From Pseudomonas sp. 10S4 (GTDB lineage Bacteria > Pseudomonadota > Gammaproteobacteria > Pseudomonadales > Pseudomonadaceae), in NCBI RefSeq assembly GCF_034344865.1, contig NZ_CP133774.1, positions 186,001 to 250,000 on the forward strand: a DNA stretch of 64,000 nt, read 5' to 3'. The notes beneath the pieces were generated by a model. That model had not been told where the DNA came from. It saw only the letters and a list, made by a program, of their open reading frames with translations, and made no database searches. Within the stretch, counting starts at the first letter, position 1. Every line of letters begins with the position of its first letter. This document shows positions 53,841-63,121 of this stretch, one piece after another. The translations under genes and the position numbers were made by a program.

Positions 53841-55730
53841 ATGAACAAAAATCTGCGCTTCAGCCATAAAATCCTGCTTGCCGCCGCCCTGATCGTTATT
53901 GCTGCCTTTGCCTCGTTCACGTTGTACAACGACTATTTGCAACGCAATGCGATTCGCCGCGATCTGGACAACTATCTACAAGAAATGGGTAGCGTTACTG
54001 CCAAAAACATTCAAACCTGGCTGGCCGGTCGCAGCCTGCTGATCGAAAACCTGTCGCAAACCGTTGCACTGAACCCAGAGGCTGGCAACGTTGGCAGCCT
54101 GCTCGAACAAAAAGCGGTGAGTTCTACCTTTATGGGGGCGTTCCTGGGCAACAAGGATGGCACCTTCATTATTCGCCCGAACAGCAAGATGCCCGACGGC
54201 TACGATCCTCGCGTTCGCCCTTGGTACAAAACGGCCCAAGGTTCCAGCGGTTCGGCGCTGACTGAACCCTACATCGATATGGCCTCTGGCCAATTGGTGA
54301 TCTCCATCGTCAACCGCGTCCTCAAGGACGGTCAGGACGTGGGCGTGGTCGGCGGCGATTTGAGCCTGCAAGTGATCGCCGACAGCCTCATCGCGCTGGA
54401 CTTCGACGGCATGGGTTATGCCTTCCTGGTCAGCGCCGATGGCAAGATCCTGGTTCACCCGGACAAAGCGCTGGTGATGAAAACCCTCAAGGACGTCTAC
54501 CCGCAAGACACGCCAGTCATCGGCAATCAACCGAGCGAAATCCAGGTTGATGGCAAAACCCGCATCGTGACTTTTACCCCAATCAAAGGGCTATCCTCGG
54601 TCAACTGGTACATCGGCCTCTCCGTGGACAAGGGCAAGGCGTTCGCCATGCTTAGCGAGTTCCGCACCTCGGCCATCATCGCGACCACCATTGCCGTGGC
54701 GTCATCATCGCCCTGCTCGGACATGCTGATCCGTATCCTGATCCAGCCGTTGCACGTCATGACCCGCGCCATGGAAGACATCGCCGACGGTGAAGGCGAC
54801 CTGACCAAACGCCTGACCATCGTGAACCAGGACGAATTCGGCATCCTCGGCACCGCTTTCAACCGTTTCGTGGAGCGGATTCATACGTCGATTCGCGAAG
54901 TGTCCTCGGCCACCGGCCAGGTCAACGAAGTGGCGTTGCGCGTGGTCGCGGCCTCGAACTCGTCGATGTTCAACTCCGACCAGCAAGCCTCGCGCACCAA
55001 CAGCGTGGCCGCCGCGATCAACCAACTCGGTGCCGCCGCCCAGGAAATCGCCCGCAACGCCGCACAAGCGTCGAATCAGGCCAGCGATGCGCGCAGCCTG
55101 GCCGAAGACGGTCAGCAAGTGGTGGATCGCAGCATTAAAGCGATGAATCAACTGTCGACCATGCTTAGCGCGTCGAGCACCAACATCGAGTCGCTGAACA
55201 GCAAAACCGTGAACATCGGCCAGATTCTCGAAGTGATCACCAGCATCTCCCAGCAAACCAACCTGCTGGCCCTCAACGCGGCCATTGAAGCGGCACGTGC
55301 CGGTGAAGCCGGGCGCGGGTTTGCGGTAGTGGCCGACGAAGTTCGTAACCTGGCGCACCGTACTCAGGAATCGGCGCAACAGGTGCAAACCATGATCGAG
55401 GAGTTGCAAGTCGGCGCCCGTGAATCCGTGAGCACCATGAGCGAAAGCCAACGCCACAGCCAGGACAGCGTGGAAATCGCCAACCTGGCCGGTGAGCGCT
55501 TGAACAGCGTGACGTTGCGCATCGGCGAGATCGACGGAATGAACCAGTCGGTGGCCACCGCTACCGAGGAACAGACGGCAGTGGTGGAGTCGATCAACGT
55601 CGACATTACCGAGATCAACACGCTGAACCAGGAAGGTGTGGAGAACCTGCAATCGACGTTACGGGCGTGCTCGGACCTTGAGCAGCAGGCTGCGCGGTTG
55701 AAGCAGTTGGTCGGCAGTTTCCGGATCTGA
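53841..55730 (+). CDS. Amino-acid chemoreceptor, PctA/PctB/PctC type
   Basis: A 629-residue methyl-accepting chemotaxis protein. Helix 1 is about 10-29, followed by a periplasmic dCache_1 domain (about 30-275). The domain carries the amino-acid signature: [10 protein letters not shown] (Tyr, Arg, Trp, Tyr, about 121-130), EPYIDMASG (about 143-151) and GVVGGDLSL (Asp, about 169-177). The signalling hairpin is standard ([19 protein letters not shown]). Helix 2 looks broken: residues about 286-294 read SSSPCSD where VIIALLG-like hydrophobics would appear in the +1 frame. A missing base near 54700 and an extra one near 54721 would explain it; the frame is restored after. Expected to sense several L-amino acids. 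Confidence 0.93.
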   Translation: MNKNLRFSHKILLAAALIVIAAFASFTLYNDYLQRNAIRRDLDNYLQEMGSVTAKNIQTWLAGRSLLIENLSQTVALNPEAGNVGSLLEQKAVSSTFMGAFLGNKDGTFIIRPNSKMPDGYDPRVRPWYKTAQGSSGSALTEPYIDMASGQLVISIVNRVLKDGQDVGVVGGDLSLQVIADSLIALDFDGMGYAFLVSADGKILVHPDKALVMKTLKDVYPQDTPVIGNQPSEIQVDGKTRIVTFTPIKGLSSVNWYIGLSVDKGKAFAMLSEFRTSAIIATTIAVASSSPCSDMLIRILIQPLHVMTRAMEDIADGEGDLTKRLTIVNQDEFGILGTAFNRFVERIHTSIREVSSATGQVNEVALRVVAASNSSMFNSDQQASRTNSVAAAINQLGAAAQEIARNAAQASNQASDARSLAEDGQQVVDRSIKAMNQLSTMLSASSTNIESLNSKTVNIGQILEVITSISQQTNLLALNAAIEAARAGEAGRGFAVVADEVRNLAHRTQESAQQVQTMIEELQVGARESVSTMSESQRHSQDSVEIANLAGERLNSVTLRIGEIDGMNQSVATATEEQTAVVESINVDITEINTLNQEGVENLQSTLRACSDLEQQAARLKQLVGSFRI

Positions 55731-55748
55731 TGCGTTCCTGAAGGCCTC

Positions 55749-55823
55749 ATCGCGAGCAAGCTCGCTCCCACATTGGATTTGTGTCGTTCACAAATCCCCT
55801 GTGGGAGCGAGCTTGCCCGCGAA
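55749..55823. repeat. REP/BIME pair
   Basis: TCGCGAGCAAGCTCGCTCCC and the inverted TGTGGGAGCGAGCTTGCCCG arm, between the receptor and the glycosyltransferase. Confidence 0.88.
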
Positions 55824-55945
55824 GACGGCCTCCCAAACACCACAAAATCCCGCTGACACCCCGCCCCGCTCCACAACCCCCACCGAACATCTATCCTTCA
55901 TAAAGGTCAACCAAAGGAGTGACACCGACCGGAGGGATGTTCACC

Positions 55946-57058
55946 GTGCATATCGCTGACATAACCATGTTCTACGCCCCTGCCAGCGGTGGCGTGCGCA
56001 CTTATCTGGACGCCAAGCACCGTCGCCTGAGTGTAAAACCGGGTATTCGTCACAGTTTGCTGATCCCGGGCAAGCACCTGAGCGAGCAGGACGGTGTGTA
56101 CAAGGTTCCCGCCCCCGCCCTGCCCTTCGGCAAGGGTTATCGCTTTCCCCTTCGCCTGGCGCCGTGGCGCAATGTTTTGCAGGATTTGCAGCCTGACCTG
56201 ATCGAAGTCGGCGACCCCTACCTCACCGCTTGGGCGGCGCTGGATGCCCGACGCCAACTCGATGTGCCGGTGATCGGCTTTTATCATTCGGACTTGCCAC
56301 TGTTGGTCAGCAATCGCATGGGCCACTGGGTAACCACCAATGTCGAAGCCTATGTCAGCAAGCTCTATGGCAACTTCGACCGGGTGTTGGCGCCGAGCCA
56401 GGTCATGGCGGACAAACTGATCGGTCTGGGGGTGCGCAACGTGTTCGTGCAACCGCTGGGTGTTGACCTGCAAACCTTTAACCCGAGTCACCGCGATCCG
56501 GGCCTGCGGGCCGAACTGGGGATTGATGAAGACACCCGGCTGCTGATCTTCGCTGGTCGTGGCTCCAAGGAGAAAAACCTGCCGGTGTTGCTCGGTTGCA
56601 TGCAACACCTGGGGCCTCGCTATCACTTGCTGTTGGTGGGTTCATCGATGCCGGCCCAGGTGCCGGACAACGTCACGGTGGTCGATGAGTTCTGCCCGGC
56701 GGCGCAGGTCGCGCGATTGATGGCCAGTGCCGATGCGTTGCTGCATGCCGGCGATCAAGAGACCTTCGGCCTGGTGATCCTCGAAGCCATGGCCAGCGGC
56801 ATTCCGGTCGTCGCTGTGGCGGCTGGGGCTTTTCAGGAAATTGTCACTGATCAATGCGGCCTGCTGTGCGCGCCGAACAATCCCTTGGCCATGGCCAACA
56901 CGGTGCGCGAGTTGTTCAGTCAGGGCAGCGTCGCACTGGGTCAGCTGGCCCGGCAACATGTGGAACGGCATTACGCCTGGGACTCGGTGGTCAACAGCCT
57001 GCTGGGCCACTATCACGCTGTGCTCGGCAGCCACTGGCCGCTGACCGTCAATGGTTGA
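55946..57058 (+). CDS. GT4-family glycosyltransferase
   Basis: A 370-residue GT-B glycosyltransferase. The N-terminal acceptor half begins IADITMFYAPASGGVRTYLD (glycine-rich loop). DVPVIGFYHSDLPLLVSN (about 101-118) resembles the acceptor region of lipid-linked mannosyl and sulfoquinovosyl transferases. The C-terminal donor half has LIFAGRGSKEKNLPVLL and the EX7E motif GDQETFGLVILEAMASG (about 268-284). No signal peptide. Start GTG 55946 has GGAGGG nine bases upstream; alternatives are ATG 55937 and GTG 55919. First gene of a three-gene operon with a deacetylase and a flippase-like protein, overlapping the next gene by eight bases. The acceptor is unknown; a lipid is likely. Confidence 0.88.
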   Translation: MHIADITMFYAPASGGVRTYLDAKHRRLSVKPGIRHSLLIPGKHLSEQDGVYKVPAPALPFGKGYRFPLRLAPWRNVLQDLQPDLIEVGDPYLTAWAALDARRQLDVPVIGFYHSDLPLLVSNRMGHWVTTNVEAYVSKLYGNFDRVLAPSQVMADKLIGLGVRNVFVQPLGVDLQTFNPSHRDPGLRAELGIDEDTRLLIFAGRGSKEKNLPVLLGCMQHLGPRYHLLLVGSSMPAQVPDNVTVVDEFCPAAQVARLMASADALLHAGDQETFGLVILEAMASGIPVVAVAAGAFQEIVTDQCGLLCAPNNPLAMANTVRELFSQGSVALGQLARQHVERHYAWDSVVNSLLGHYHAVLGSHWPLTVNG

Positions 57059-57827
57059 GTCCATGAGCGCGCCCGCCCTGCTGTTGGTGCTGCACGACGT
57101 GGCGCCGCAGACCTGGGCCGATTACCAGCCGTTCGTCGATGCTGTCGACGCCTTGGGCGGCGTGCCGATGACCTGGCTGGTGGTGCCCGACTTTCACAAG
57201 CACGACGCCCTCGAAGCCCATCCGGGATTTCGGCGACGACTGAGCCGTCGCCTCGCCCTGGGCGACGAATTGGCCCTGCACGGCTACTTCCACTGCGATG
57301 ACAGCCCGCCGGCAACCACGCCACGGGACTGGTTTATGCGGCGGATCTACACTCACGAAGGCGAGTTCTATAGCCTGTCCCGGGAGGCGGCCCTCGCCCG
57401 CCTGCGCGCCGGTATTGAAGTGTTTGATCGTTACCATTGGCCCTTACAGGGTTTTGTAGCGCCTGCCTGGCTGATGAGCGAAGGTACGCGTCAGGCCTTG
57501 CGTCAGTTGCCATTGAGTTACACCAGCGACTCGCAACATCTGTATCGTCTGCCAGACTTCACGGCGATCGATGCACCGGGGCTGGTGTGGAGTGCCCGAA
57601 GCGCCTGGCGCCGGGGCGTGTCCAAACTCGTCAGCGATCAACGTGAACAACGCTGGCAGCAAGCACCGGTGATTCGCCTCGGTCTGCACCCGGTGGACAT
57701 GCGCCATGAATTCTCGCGCAATTACTGGCTGCAAACCCTTAAACGCTTGCTCGACGAGGGCCGTGTGCCAATGACCAAGGCCAACTGGCTGACGCTGCAA
57801 AATGACCGTTTCGGTCGCGCCGCATGA
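57051..57827 (+). CDS. DUF2334 polysaccharide-deacetylase-like protein
   Basis: A 258-residue protein of the carbohydrate-esterase 4 superfamily, DUF2334 branch. Possible metal ligands are in LLVLHDVAPQ (Asp near 15) and LALHGYFHCDD (His-x3-His, about 73-83). LQGFVAPAWLMSEG and LGLHPVDMRHEF (about 214-225) are later motifs. No signal peptide, so it should act in the cytoplasm, unlike most deacetylases. Overlaps the glycosyltransferase start region and overlaps the next gene by four bases (ATGA). It may remove an acetyl group from the sugar added by the previous enzyme; this is inference. A second ATG at 57063 could be the true start. Confidence 0.8.
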   Translation: MVESMSAPALLLVLHDVAPQTWADYQPFVDAVDALGGVPMTWLVVPDFHKHDALEAHPGFRRRLSRRLALGDELALHGYFHCDDSPPATTPRDWFMRRIYTHEGEFYSLSREAALARLRAGIEVFDRYHWPLQGFVAPAWLMSEGTRQALRQLPLSYTSDSQHLYRLPDFTAIDAPGLVWSARSAWRRGVSKLVSDQREQRWQQAPVIRLGLHPVDMRHEFSRNYWLQTLKRLLDEGRVPMTKANWLTLQNDRFGRAA

Positions 57828-58819
57828 GTCGCGGGATTCTGCTGTTCCTCGCCTTGCTGGCGGCGGTGCTGATCCCGCTGGTGCTGGGCGGCAACGAAAC
57901 CTGGTCGCGACTGCAAAACTTTCCGCTGAGCGAATTGCTGATCATGTTCGCCATGATCCTGCTCTGCTGGGTGGTCAACACGATGCGTTTGCGCCTGTTG
58001 CTCGGCGATCAGCGCGACAAGGTCACCCGCCTCAAAAGCCTCGGCGTGGTGATGGCCGCCGAGTTCGCCTACTGCGCCACACCCGGCGGCAGTGGCGGGC
58101 CGCTGACCATCATGGCCTTGCTCGCGCGCAATGGCGTGCGCCCGGCCAGGGGCAGCGCGGTGTTCGCCATGGACCAATTGAGCGACTTGCTGTTCTTTCT
58201 CTGCGCCCTCAGCGGGATTCTGATTTATGCGCTGTTCCAGCACCTCAGCCAACGCATGGAGTGGCTGCTGACGGTCAGCGCCGTCTCGATGTTCGGTGGG
58301 TTGGTCAGTTGCGTGGTGGTGGCTCGCTACCATCGCCTACTGATTCGCCTGAGCGGTCGGCTGCTGGCGCGCCTGAATGTCAAAGCGACCACGCGCCTGC
58401 GTTGGGCGCGAAAACTCCTGCATTTTCTGGCGGCGTTCACTGACACGCTGAAATTGCCTTATCAGACGCTGATCAAGGTGTTTGCCTTAACCTGCCTGCA
58501 TTGGGCCGTGCGTTATAGCGTGCTGTATCTGGCGTTGCGCGGTTTGGGGGCGGATTTGCAGTGGGCCTGGACCTTTCTGATTCAAATGCTCTCGCTGAGC
58601 GCGGGGCAGTTCAGCCTGTTGCCGGGCGGTGCCGGGGCGGCGGAGTTGACGTCGGCGGCGCTGTTGGCGCCCATGGTGGGAAAATCGACTGCAGCGGCAG
58701 CGATTCTGATCTGGCGGGCGGTGACGTATTACTTCTATCTGGTCGTCGGTGGACCGGTGTTTTTGCTAATGCTTGGGCGACCGCTGCTTAAAAAGTTAAT
58801 GAAGCTCAAGCAGGCGTAG
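57824..58819 (+). CDS. Flippase-like / lysylphosphatidylglycerol-synthase membrane domain protein
   Basis: A 331-residue inner-membrane protein of the YbhN/AglD/LPG_synthase_TM family. About eight helices: 4-22, 37-55, 72-90, 118-142, 148-168, 212-240, 250-275 and 285-310. Key family segments are AAEFAYCATPGGSGGPLTIM (about 79-98), AVFAMDQLSDLLFFL and SLLPGGAGAAELTSAALL (about 264-281). It has no synthase C-terminal domain. Members are linked to moving or modifying lipid-linked compounds. Last gene of the operon; a stop overlap with the deacetylase implies joint production. Confidence 0.85.
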   Translation: MSRGILLFLALLAAVLIPLVLGGNETWSRLQNFPLSELLIMFAMILLCWVVNTMRLRLLLGDQRDKVTRLKSLGVVMAAEFAYCATPGGSGGPLTIMALLARNGVRPARGSAVFAMDQLSDLLFFLCALSGILIYALFQHLSQRMEWLLTVSAVSMFGGLVSCVVVARYHRLLIRLSGRLLARLNVKATTRLRWARKLLHFLAAFTDTLKLPYQTLIKVFALTCLHWAVRYSVLYLALRGLGADLQWAWTFLIQMLSLSAGQFSLLPGGAGAAELTSAALLAPMVGKSTAAAAILIWRAVTYYFYLVVGGPVFLLMLGRPLLKKLMKLKQA

Positions 58820-58856
58820 GAGCTCCCGAAGGCTCGGGCCGCGTTCGGACGATCTT
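58818..58856. repeat. Single degenerate arm of the GATCGCAGCC repeat family
   Basis: TAGGAGCTCCCGAAGGCTCG followed by GGCCGCGTTCGGACGATCTT. Related to one arm of the palindrome at 20763-20825. It lies between two convergent genes and may serve as a 3' end. Confidence 0.5.
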
Positions 58857-58857
58857 T

Positions 58858-59034
58858 TCAGGGTTTAATCCTTTCATCGTCGGACTCGGGCTTCAACTCC
58901 TCCCACAACTCGGCCGCACCGGGAAACTCTGTCCCGTCTTCCGGGCTCATCTCATCCGGATCATAACGACTCAAACAACCCTCGCCCAACGTGGCGGGCG
59001 CCTTGGAAGTGGCTTTATCCAGTGGATCGGCCAT
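58858..59034 (-). CDS. Small acidic protein of unknown function
   Basis: A 58-residue protein, MADPLDKATSKAPATLGEG then DEMSPEDGTEFPGAAELWEE and a charged end. Strongly acidic, no membrane segment. ATG 59034 has CTAAGGACATGACC before it; an in-frame ATG at 59040 is too close to that site. It follows purU (79-base gap) in the same direction. I do not recognise the family. Confidence 0.6.
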   Translation of the reverse strand: MADPLDKATSKAPATLGEGCLSRYDPDEMSPEDGTEFPGAAELWEELKPESDDERIKP

Positions 59035-59113
59035 GGTCATGTCCTTAGTGCTGAAACGGCGAAGGGCCTGAGCGATTGAACGCCCAGGCCCTTCGAATTT
59101 CAACCGTGCAGTG

Positions 59114-59962
59114 TTAGAACACGACAGTTTTATTGCCGTGCACCAGCACCCGGTCTTCCAGGTGATAACGCAGACCGCGGGCCAGCACCATCTTCTCGAC
59201 GTCGCGACCGAAGCGCACCATGTCTTCGATGCTGTCGCTGTGGCTGACACGCACCACGTCCTGCTCGATGATCGGACCGGCGTCCAGTTCTTCGGTGACA
59301 TAGTGGCAAGTGGCGCCGATCAGCTTCACGCCACGCAGGGAAGCCTGGTGGTACGGCTTGGCACCAACGAACGACGGCAGGAAGCTGTGGTGAATGTTGA
59401 TGACTTTGTGGGCATATTCGCTGCACAACGCTGGCGGCAGAATCTGCATATAACGGGCAAGTACTACCACTTCGGCATCGTGCTGTTTGACCAGGCGCGA
59501 AACTTCGGCGAAGGCCGGCTCTTTGTCTTGCGGATTGACCGGTACGTGGTAGTACGGAATGCCGTGCCACTCGACCATGCTGCGCAAGTCGTCATGGTTG
59601 GAGATCACGCAGGAAATTTCGCAATCCAGTTCATCACTGTGCCAGCGGTGCAGCAAGTCAGCCAGGCAATGAGATTCACGGCTGGCCATCAACACCACGC
59701 GCTTTTTCTGCGCAGTGTCGGTAATACGCCAGTTCATCGAGAACTCTTCGGCTATCGGCGCGAACGCTTCGCGCAAAGCCTCAATACCAAAAGGCAGCGA
59801 ATCGGCACGAATTTCGTGACGCATGAAGAACCAGCCACTGAGATTGTCCGAGTGATGGCTCGCTTCAGTGATCCAGCCGTTATGTGACGCCAGAAAGTTA
59901 CTGACTTTAGCAACGATGCCGACGCGGTCCGGGCAAGCAATCACCAGCCGAAAAGTGCGCAT
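59114..59962 (-). CDS. purU: Formyltetrahydrofolate deformylase
   Basis: A 282-residue enzyme that hydrolyses 10-formyl-THF to formate and THF. N-terminal ACT domain (about 1-80: FRLVIACPDRVGIVAKVSNF). The formyltransferase-fold domain has the catalytic INIHHSFLPSFVGAKPYHQA (about 221-240) and GATCHYVTEELDAGPIIEQD (about 248-267). It balances C1 units and links to the glycine cleavage genes of this window by pathway. Start ATG 59962 by conservation. Divergent from mvaT. Confidence 0.95.
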   Translation of the reverse strand: MRTFRLVIACPDRVGIVAKVSNFLASHNGWITEASHHSDNLSGWFFMRHEIRADSLPFGIEALREAFAPIAEEFSMNWRITDTAQKKRVVLMASRESHCLADLLHRWHSDELDCEISCVISNHDDLRSMVEWHGIPYYHVPVNPQDKEPAFAEVSRLVKQHDAEVVVLARYMQILPPALCSEYAHKVINIHHSFLPSFVGAKPYHQASLRGVKLIGATCHYVTEELDAGPIIEQDVVRVSHSDSIEDMVRFGRDVEKMVLARGLRYHLEDRVLVHGNKTVVF

Positions 59963-60300
59963 GAGGGTCAAACTCCAGAACTTCGCAAAGGCCGCCATTC
60001 TAGCGATTGCGCAGCAAAACTGCAGTATTGATGACGCCTTGCCCGGCACGCCGTTCAGCGACAGGGGTTCTGGCAGCGTCACTGCCCTCGCGATGGTGTT
60101 CTTGTAGCCCATCTTCAAGAGAACAATTGTGAATATCTGTGATGACTACCCTGACACTATTTAACAATACATCGGTTTTGTGACCGGCTCACCGTAACTA
60201 AATTAAATAAACTCCGGTTAAATGTTTACTTGATGAAACACCCTGACTATTATTGCCGCACTGTCCCCTGCCATCCTGCGTCCTACATAAGGTAGTCCTC
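59963..60300. other. Divergent purU-mvaT control region
   Basis: About 338 bases. The right half is AT-rich (TTTAACAATACATCGG, AACTAAATTAAATAAAC), a likely target of MvaT itself. It holds the promoter at 60225-60253. No small gene is seen. Confidence 0.5.
60225..60253 (+). promoter_or_regulatory. Sigma-70 promoter of mvaT
   Basis: -35 TTTACT (60225-60230), 17-base spacer, -10 TATTAT (60248-60253, one mismatch). Start expected near 60260, about 40 bases before the ATG. Confidence 0.6.
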
Positions 60301-60678
60301 ATGTCCTTGATCAACGAATACCGCGCCACCGAAGAAGCTATCAAAGAGCTGCAAGCCCGTTTGAAGAACCTGTCCCAAGACGACAAACTGCAAACCGAGC
60401 TGGAATTCGAAGGCAAACTGCGCACCCTGATGGGTGAATACTCCAAATCCCTGCGTGACATCATCGCGCTGTTGGATCCAGAGTCCAAAACCAAAGCACC
60501 ACGCGGCGGCGCAGTAAAAACTACTGGCACCAAGCGTGCTCGCAAAGTTAAACAATACAAAAACCCGCACAACGGCGAAGTCATCGAAACCAAAGGTGGC
60601 AACCACAAAACTCTGAAAGAGTGGAAAGCCAAGTGGGGCGGTGACGTGGTTGAAGGCTGGGCTACCCTGCTGGGCTAA
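60301..60678 (+). CDS. mvaT: H-NS-family nucleoid protein MvaT
   Basis: A 125-residue xenogeneic silencer that binds AT-rich DNA. The N-terminal oligomerisation helices (about 1-60) include SLINEYRATEEAIKELQARL and a long Leu-rich coil. The linker is Lys/Arg-rich. The C-terminal domain holds the AT-pincer KGGNHKTLKEWKAKWG (about 99-114). MvaU/TurB paralogs are possible; the start MSLINEYRATEEAI favours MvaT. Likely autoregulated through the AT-rich leader. Terminator directly after. Confidence 0.95.
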   Translation: MSLINEYRATEEAIKELQARLKNLSQDDKLQTELEFEGKLRTLMGEYSKSLRDIIALLDPESKTKAPRGGAVKTTGTKRARKVKQYKNPHNGEVIETKGGNHKTLKEWKAKWGGDVVEGWATLLG

Positions 60679-60718
60679 GCCGCAACGCCTGTCGCAGACT
60701 GATTTCGCGACTCAAAAG

Positions 60719-60746
60719 AACGCCAGCTGATGCTGGCGTTTTTTTA
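60719..60746 (+). terminator. Terminator of mvaT
   Basis: AACGCCAGC-TGAT-GCTGGCGTT followed by a T run, about 40 bases after the stop. Flanking A and T make it usable for sbcB on the other strand too. Confidence 0.9.
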
Positions 60747-60779
60747 TGCCTGAGGTTCAGGCAACCTTCATGTTCGAAC

Positions 60780-62210
60780 TCAAAGACTCAAACGTTTGCG
60801 TAATGCCTGGACATAATTCTGCCATTCATTGAGCACCTCTCGCTGAATCGATGTAGCACTAATCGCCAATTGGGTGGCTGCCTCTGCAAATGATTCCAGG
60901 GTATTTGGCGCTCCCCATTCAGGCGCCGACAATCGTTGCTGACAGAATATTCGCCAGCGTTCTTGCTCTTCGAAATTCAACGTATCGGGAAAGTTGCGTG
61001 CGCGATATCGAAACAATAATTCAGGTAAACGTTCATCATCGAACGGCCATTGTTGTTGCGCTAATTGTGCAGGGTCAGCGGCTCTGACTTGCTCACACAA
61101 ACGCCGATCCCGATCTCCGATAAAGCCATCGTATAACTGTTGCTCCGGGTCCTGGCTTGATGAGAAATCGTCGCTGGAATAAATCGCCGCGACTTTATCT
61201 CGCCAAACTTGTTGTGCGTCACTTAGCCGCAGCGCCCGTTCCTGATATAGCGCCATATCCAGCCCCAGGCGTTGCTGATCTTCAGAACGAAGTACCGAGA
61301 GCGGTGCCACCACCGGGCATTTGTTGATATGAATGAGTTTGAGCGGCACCGGCAACTCGCCGTCAGCCAGATCATCGCGGCGGGTATACAGGCGCTGACG
61401 CAGCGTCTCAGCATCCAGATCGAGCAAGCCCTGGGGATCGAGGTGCAAGTCGCAAACTATCAGTGCGTTCTTGTTGCGCGGGTGCCAGGCCAACGGCAGC
61501 ACCACACCCACATAGTGGCGAGCTGCCGAAAAACGCCCGGAGATGTGCACCATCGGTTGCAGCAGCCGAACCTGATCCATCACCTTCTGTTTACTGCGTA
61601 ACTGGAACAGCCAGTCATACAGCTTCGGTTGTTTTTCCCGAATCAGACGGGCCAGGGCAATGGTGGCGCGCACGTCCGACAAGGCCTCGTGGGCGTTGCC
61701 ATGATCGATGCCATTGGCCACCGTCAGACGATCCAGCTTGAGCGTCACCCGTCCTTCGTCATCCGTAGGCCAGCTCAGGCCATCGGGACGCAAGGCATAG
61801 GCTGCGCGCACCACATCAATCAGGTCCCAGCGGCTGTTGCCGCCCTGCCACTCGCGGGCATACGGGTCGAAAAAGTTTCGATACAGGCTGTAACGGGTCA
61901 TCTCGTCGTCGAAACGCAACGTGTTGTAACCCGCCCCACAGGTACCGGGGGCCGCGAGTTGGGCATGCACCCGCGTCATGAAGTCGGCTTCGCTCAACCC
62001 TTGCCTGGCCAGGCGACTCGGCGTGATACCGGTGATCGCGCAGGCAGCCGGATGCGGCAGGATGTCATCGCTGGGCTGGCAGTAAAGATTGACCGGCTCG
62101 TCTATTTCATTGAGTTCGAAGTCGGTGCGAATCCCCGCCACTTGCAGCGGGCGGTCACAACGGGGGTTGATGCCAGTGGTTTCATAGTCGTACCAGAAGA
62201 TGGAGGTCAC
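60780..62210 (-). CDS. sbcB: Exodeoxyribonuclease I
   Basis: A 476-residue 3'-5' single-strand DNA exonuclease, the length of E. coli ExoI (475). The DEDD nuclease motifs are FWYDYETTG (Asp and Glu, about 5-13), GYNTLRFDDEM (about 93-103) and HGNAHEALSDVRATI (about 170-184). SH3-like and helical C-terminal domains follow. The start is GTG 62210 with AGGAACAGCCC upstream; an ATG 25 codons earlier has no conserved sequence. Acts in recombination and mismatch repair. Divergent from the RDD gene. Confidence 0.93.
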   Translation of the reverse strand: MTSIFWYDYETTGINPRCDRPLQVAGIRTDFELNEIDEPVNLYCQPSDDILPHPAACAITGITPSRLARQGLSEADFMTRVHAQLAAPGTCGAGYNTLRFDDEMTRYSLYRNFFDPYAREWQGGNSRWDLIDVVRAAYALRPDGLSWPTDDEGRVTLKLDRLTVANGIDHGNAHEALSDVRATIALARLIREKQPKLYDWLFQLRSKQKVMDQVRLLQPMVHISGRFSAARHYVGVVLPLAWHPRNKNALIVCDLHLDPQGLLDLDAETLRQRLYTRRDDLADGELPVPLKLIHINKCPVVAPLSVLRSEDQQRLGLDMALYQERALRLSDAQQVWRDKVAAIYSSDDFSSSQDPEQQLYDGFIGDRDRRLCEQVRAADPAQLAQQQWPFDDERLPELLFRYRARNFPDTLNFEEQERWRIFCQQRLSAPEWGAPNTLESFAEAATQLAISATSIQREVLNEWQNYVQALRKRLSL

Positions 62211-62395
62211 GGGCTGTTCCTGAACTGAAGACCGACGAAGTCTAGGCGCAGACAAGTCGCTGCGGCCAGTCAATCTGTCATTCAATCACCTCTGACAACT
62301 CACCGTGCAATACATAGTTATGTCGTTTCCCCCGAGAGGCTGCTAGCATCGGACGAAGATTGAATCCCGATCCGGCCCCATCATTCAGGTTGCCC

Positions 62396-63121
62396 ATGCT
62401 CGAGAGCACAGCACTGCCAAGGAAAGCGACGCTGTCCCCGCCACTGGACACGCGGTATCAAGTCGAAACGCCCGAAGGCATCGACTTGCCACTGCGCCCG
62501 GCCGGGCTGATGATCCGTGCACTGGCGTTCTCCATCGACCTCGGGCTGCGCGGGCTGATCCTCGGTTTGCTGTTCACCGTTCTGGCGTTTCTCGGCAAAC
62601 TCGGTGCCGGGCTGGGCTCAATCCTGCTGTTCGGGGTCAGTTGGTGGTACATGGTGCTGTTCGAGGTGCTCAATCAGGGTCGCTCGCCCGGCAAGCAATG
62701 GATGGGTTTGCGGGTGGTGCAGGACGATGGCACGCCCGTCGGCTGGTCGGCCTCGTTGCTGCGCAATCTGCTGCGTTTTGTCGACCTGTTGCCGTTCGGC
62801 TATTTCCTCGGGGCCATCAGTTGCCTGCAACACCCGACCTTCAAGCGCCTCGGCGACCTGATGGCCGGCACGCTGGTGATCTACAGCGAAAAACCGCTCA
62901 CCCGCCCCGAACTGCCCGAAGCCCAACCCCGGCGCCCTGTGTTTGCCCTGACGCTGACCGAGCAACGCGCCATCCTCGGTTTTGCCGAACGCCAGGGTGA
63001 ACTCTCCGGTGCCCGAGTCCAGGAACTGGCAACCGTCCTCGCTCAACCGTTGCAGGTTCCAGCACCACAAGCGGTGACTGAACTCAACGGCATCGCCCGC
63101 AGCTTGTTGGGCCCCGCATGA
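62396..63121 (+). CDS. RDD family membrane protein with C-terminal extension
   Basis: A 241-residue inner-membrane protein. RDD motif: RPAGLMIRALAFSIDLGLRG (about 34-53), then helices at about 48-70, 75-92 and 128-145. GRSPGKQWMGLRVV (about 94-107) is the second motif. A soluble C-terminal tail (about 165-241) is rich in Glu, Gln and Ala. ATG 62396 is preceded by TTCAGGTTGCCC. Stop overlaps the start of the SpoIIM-family gene by four bases. In pseudomonads this pair heads a cluster with MoxR ATPase and DUF58 proteins; that part is outside the window. Confidence 0.85.
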   Translation: MLESTALPRKATLSPPLDTRYQVETPEGIDLPLRPAGLMIRALAFSIDLGLRGLILGLLFTVLAFLGKLGAGLGSILLFGVSWWYMVLFEVLNQGRSPGKQWMGLRVVQDDGTPVGWSASLLRNLLRFVDLLPFGYFLGAISCLQHPTFKRLGDLMAGTLVIYSEKPLTRPELPEAQPRRPVFALTLTEQRAILGFAERQGELSGARVQELATVLAQPLQVPAPQAVTELNGIARSLLGPA

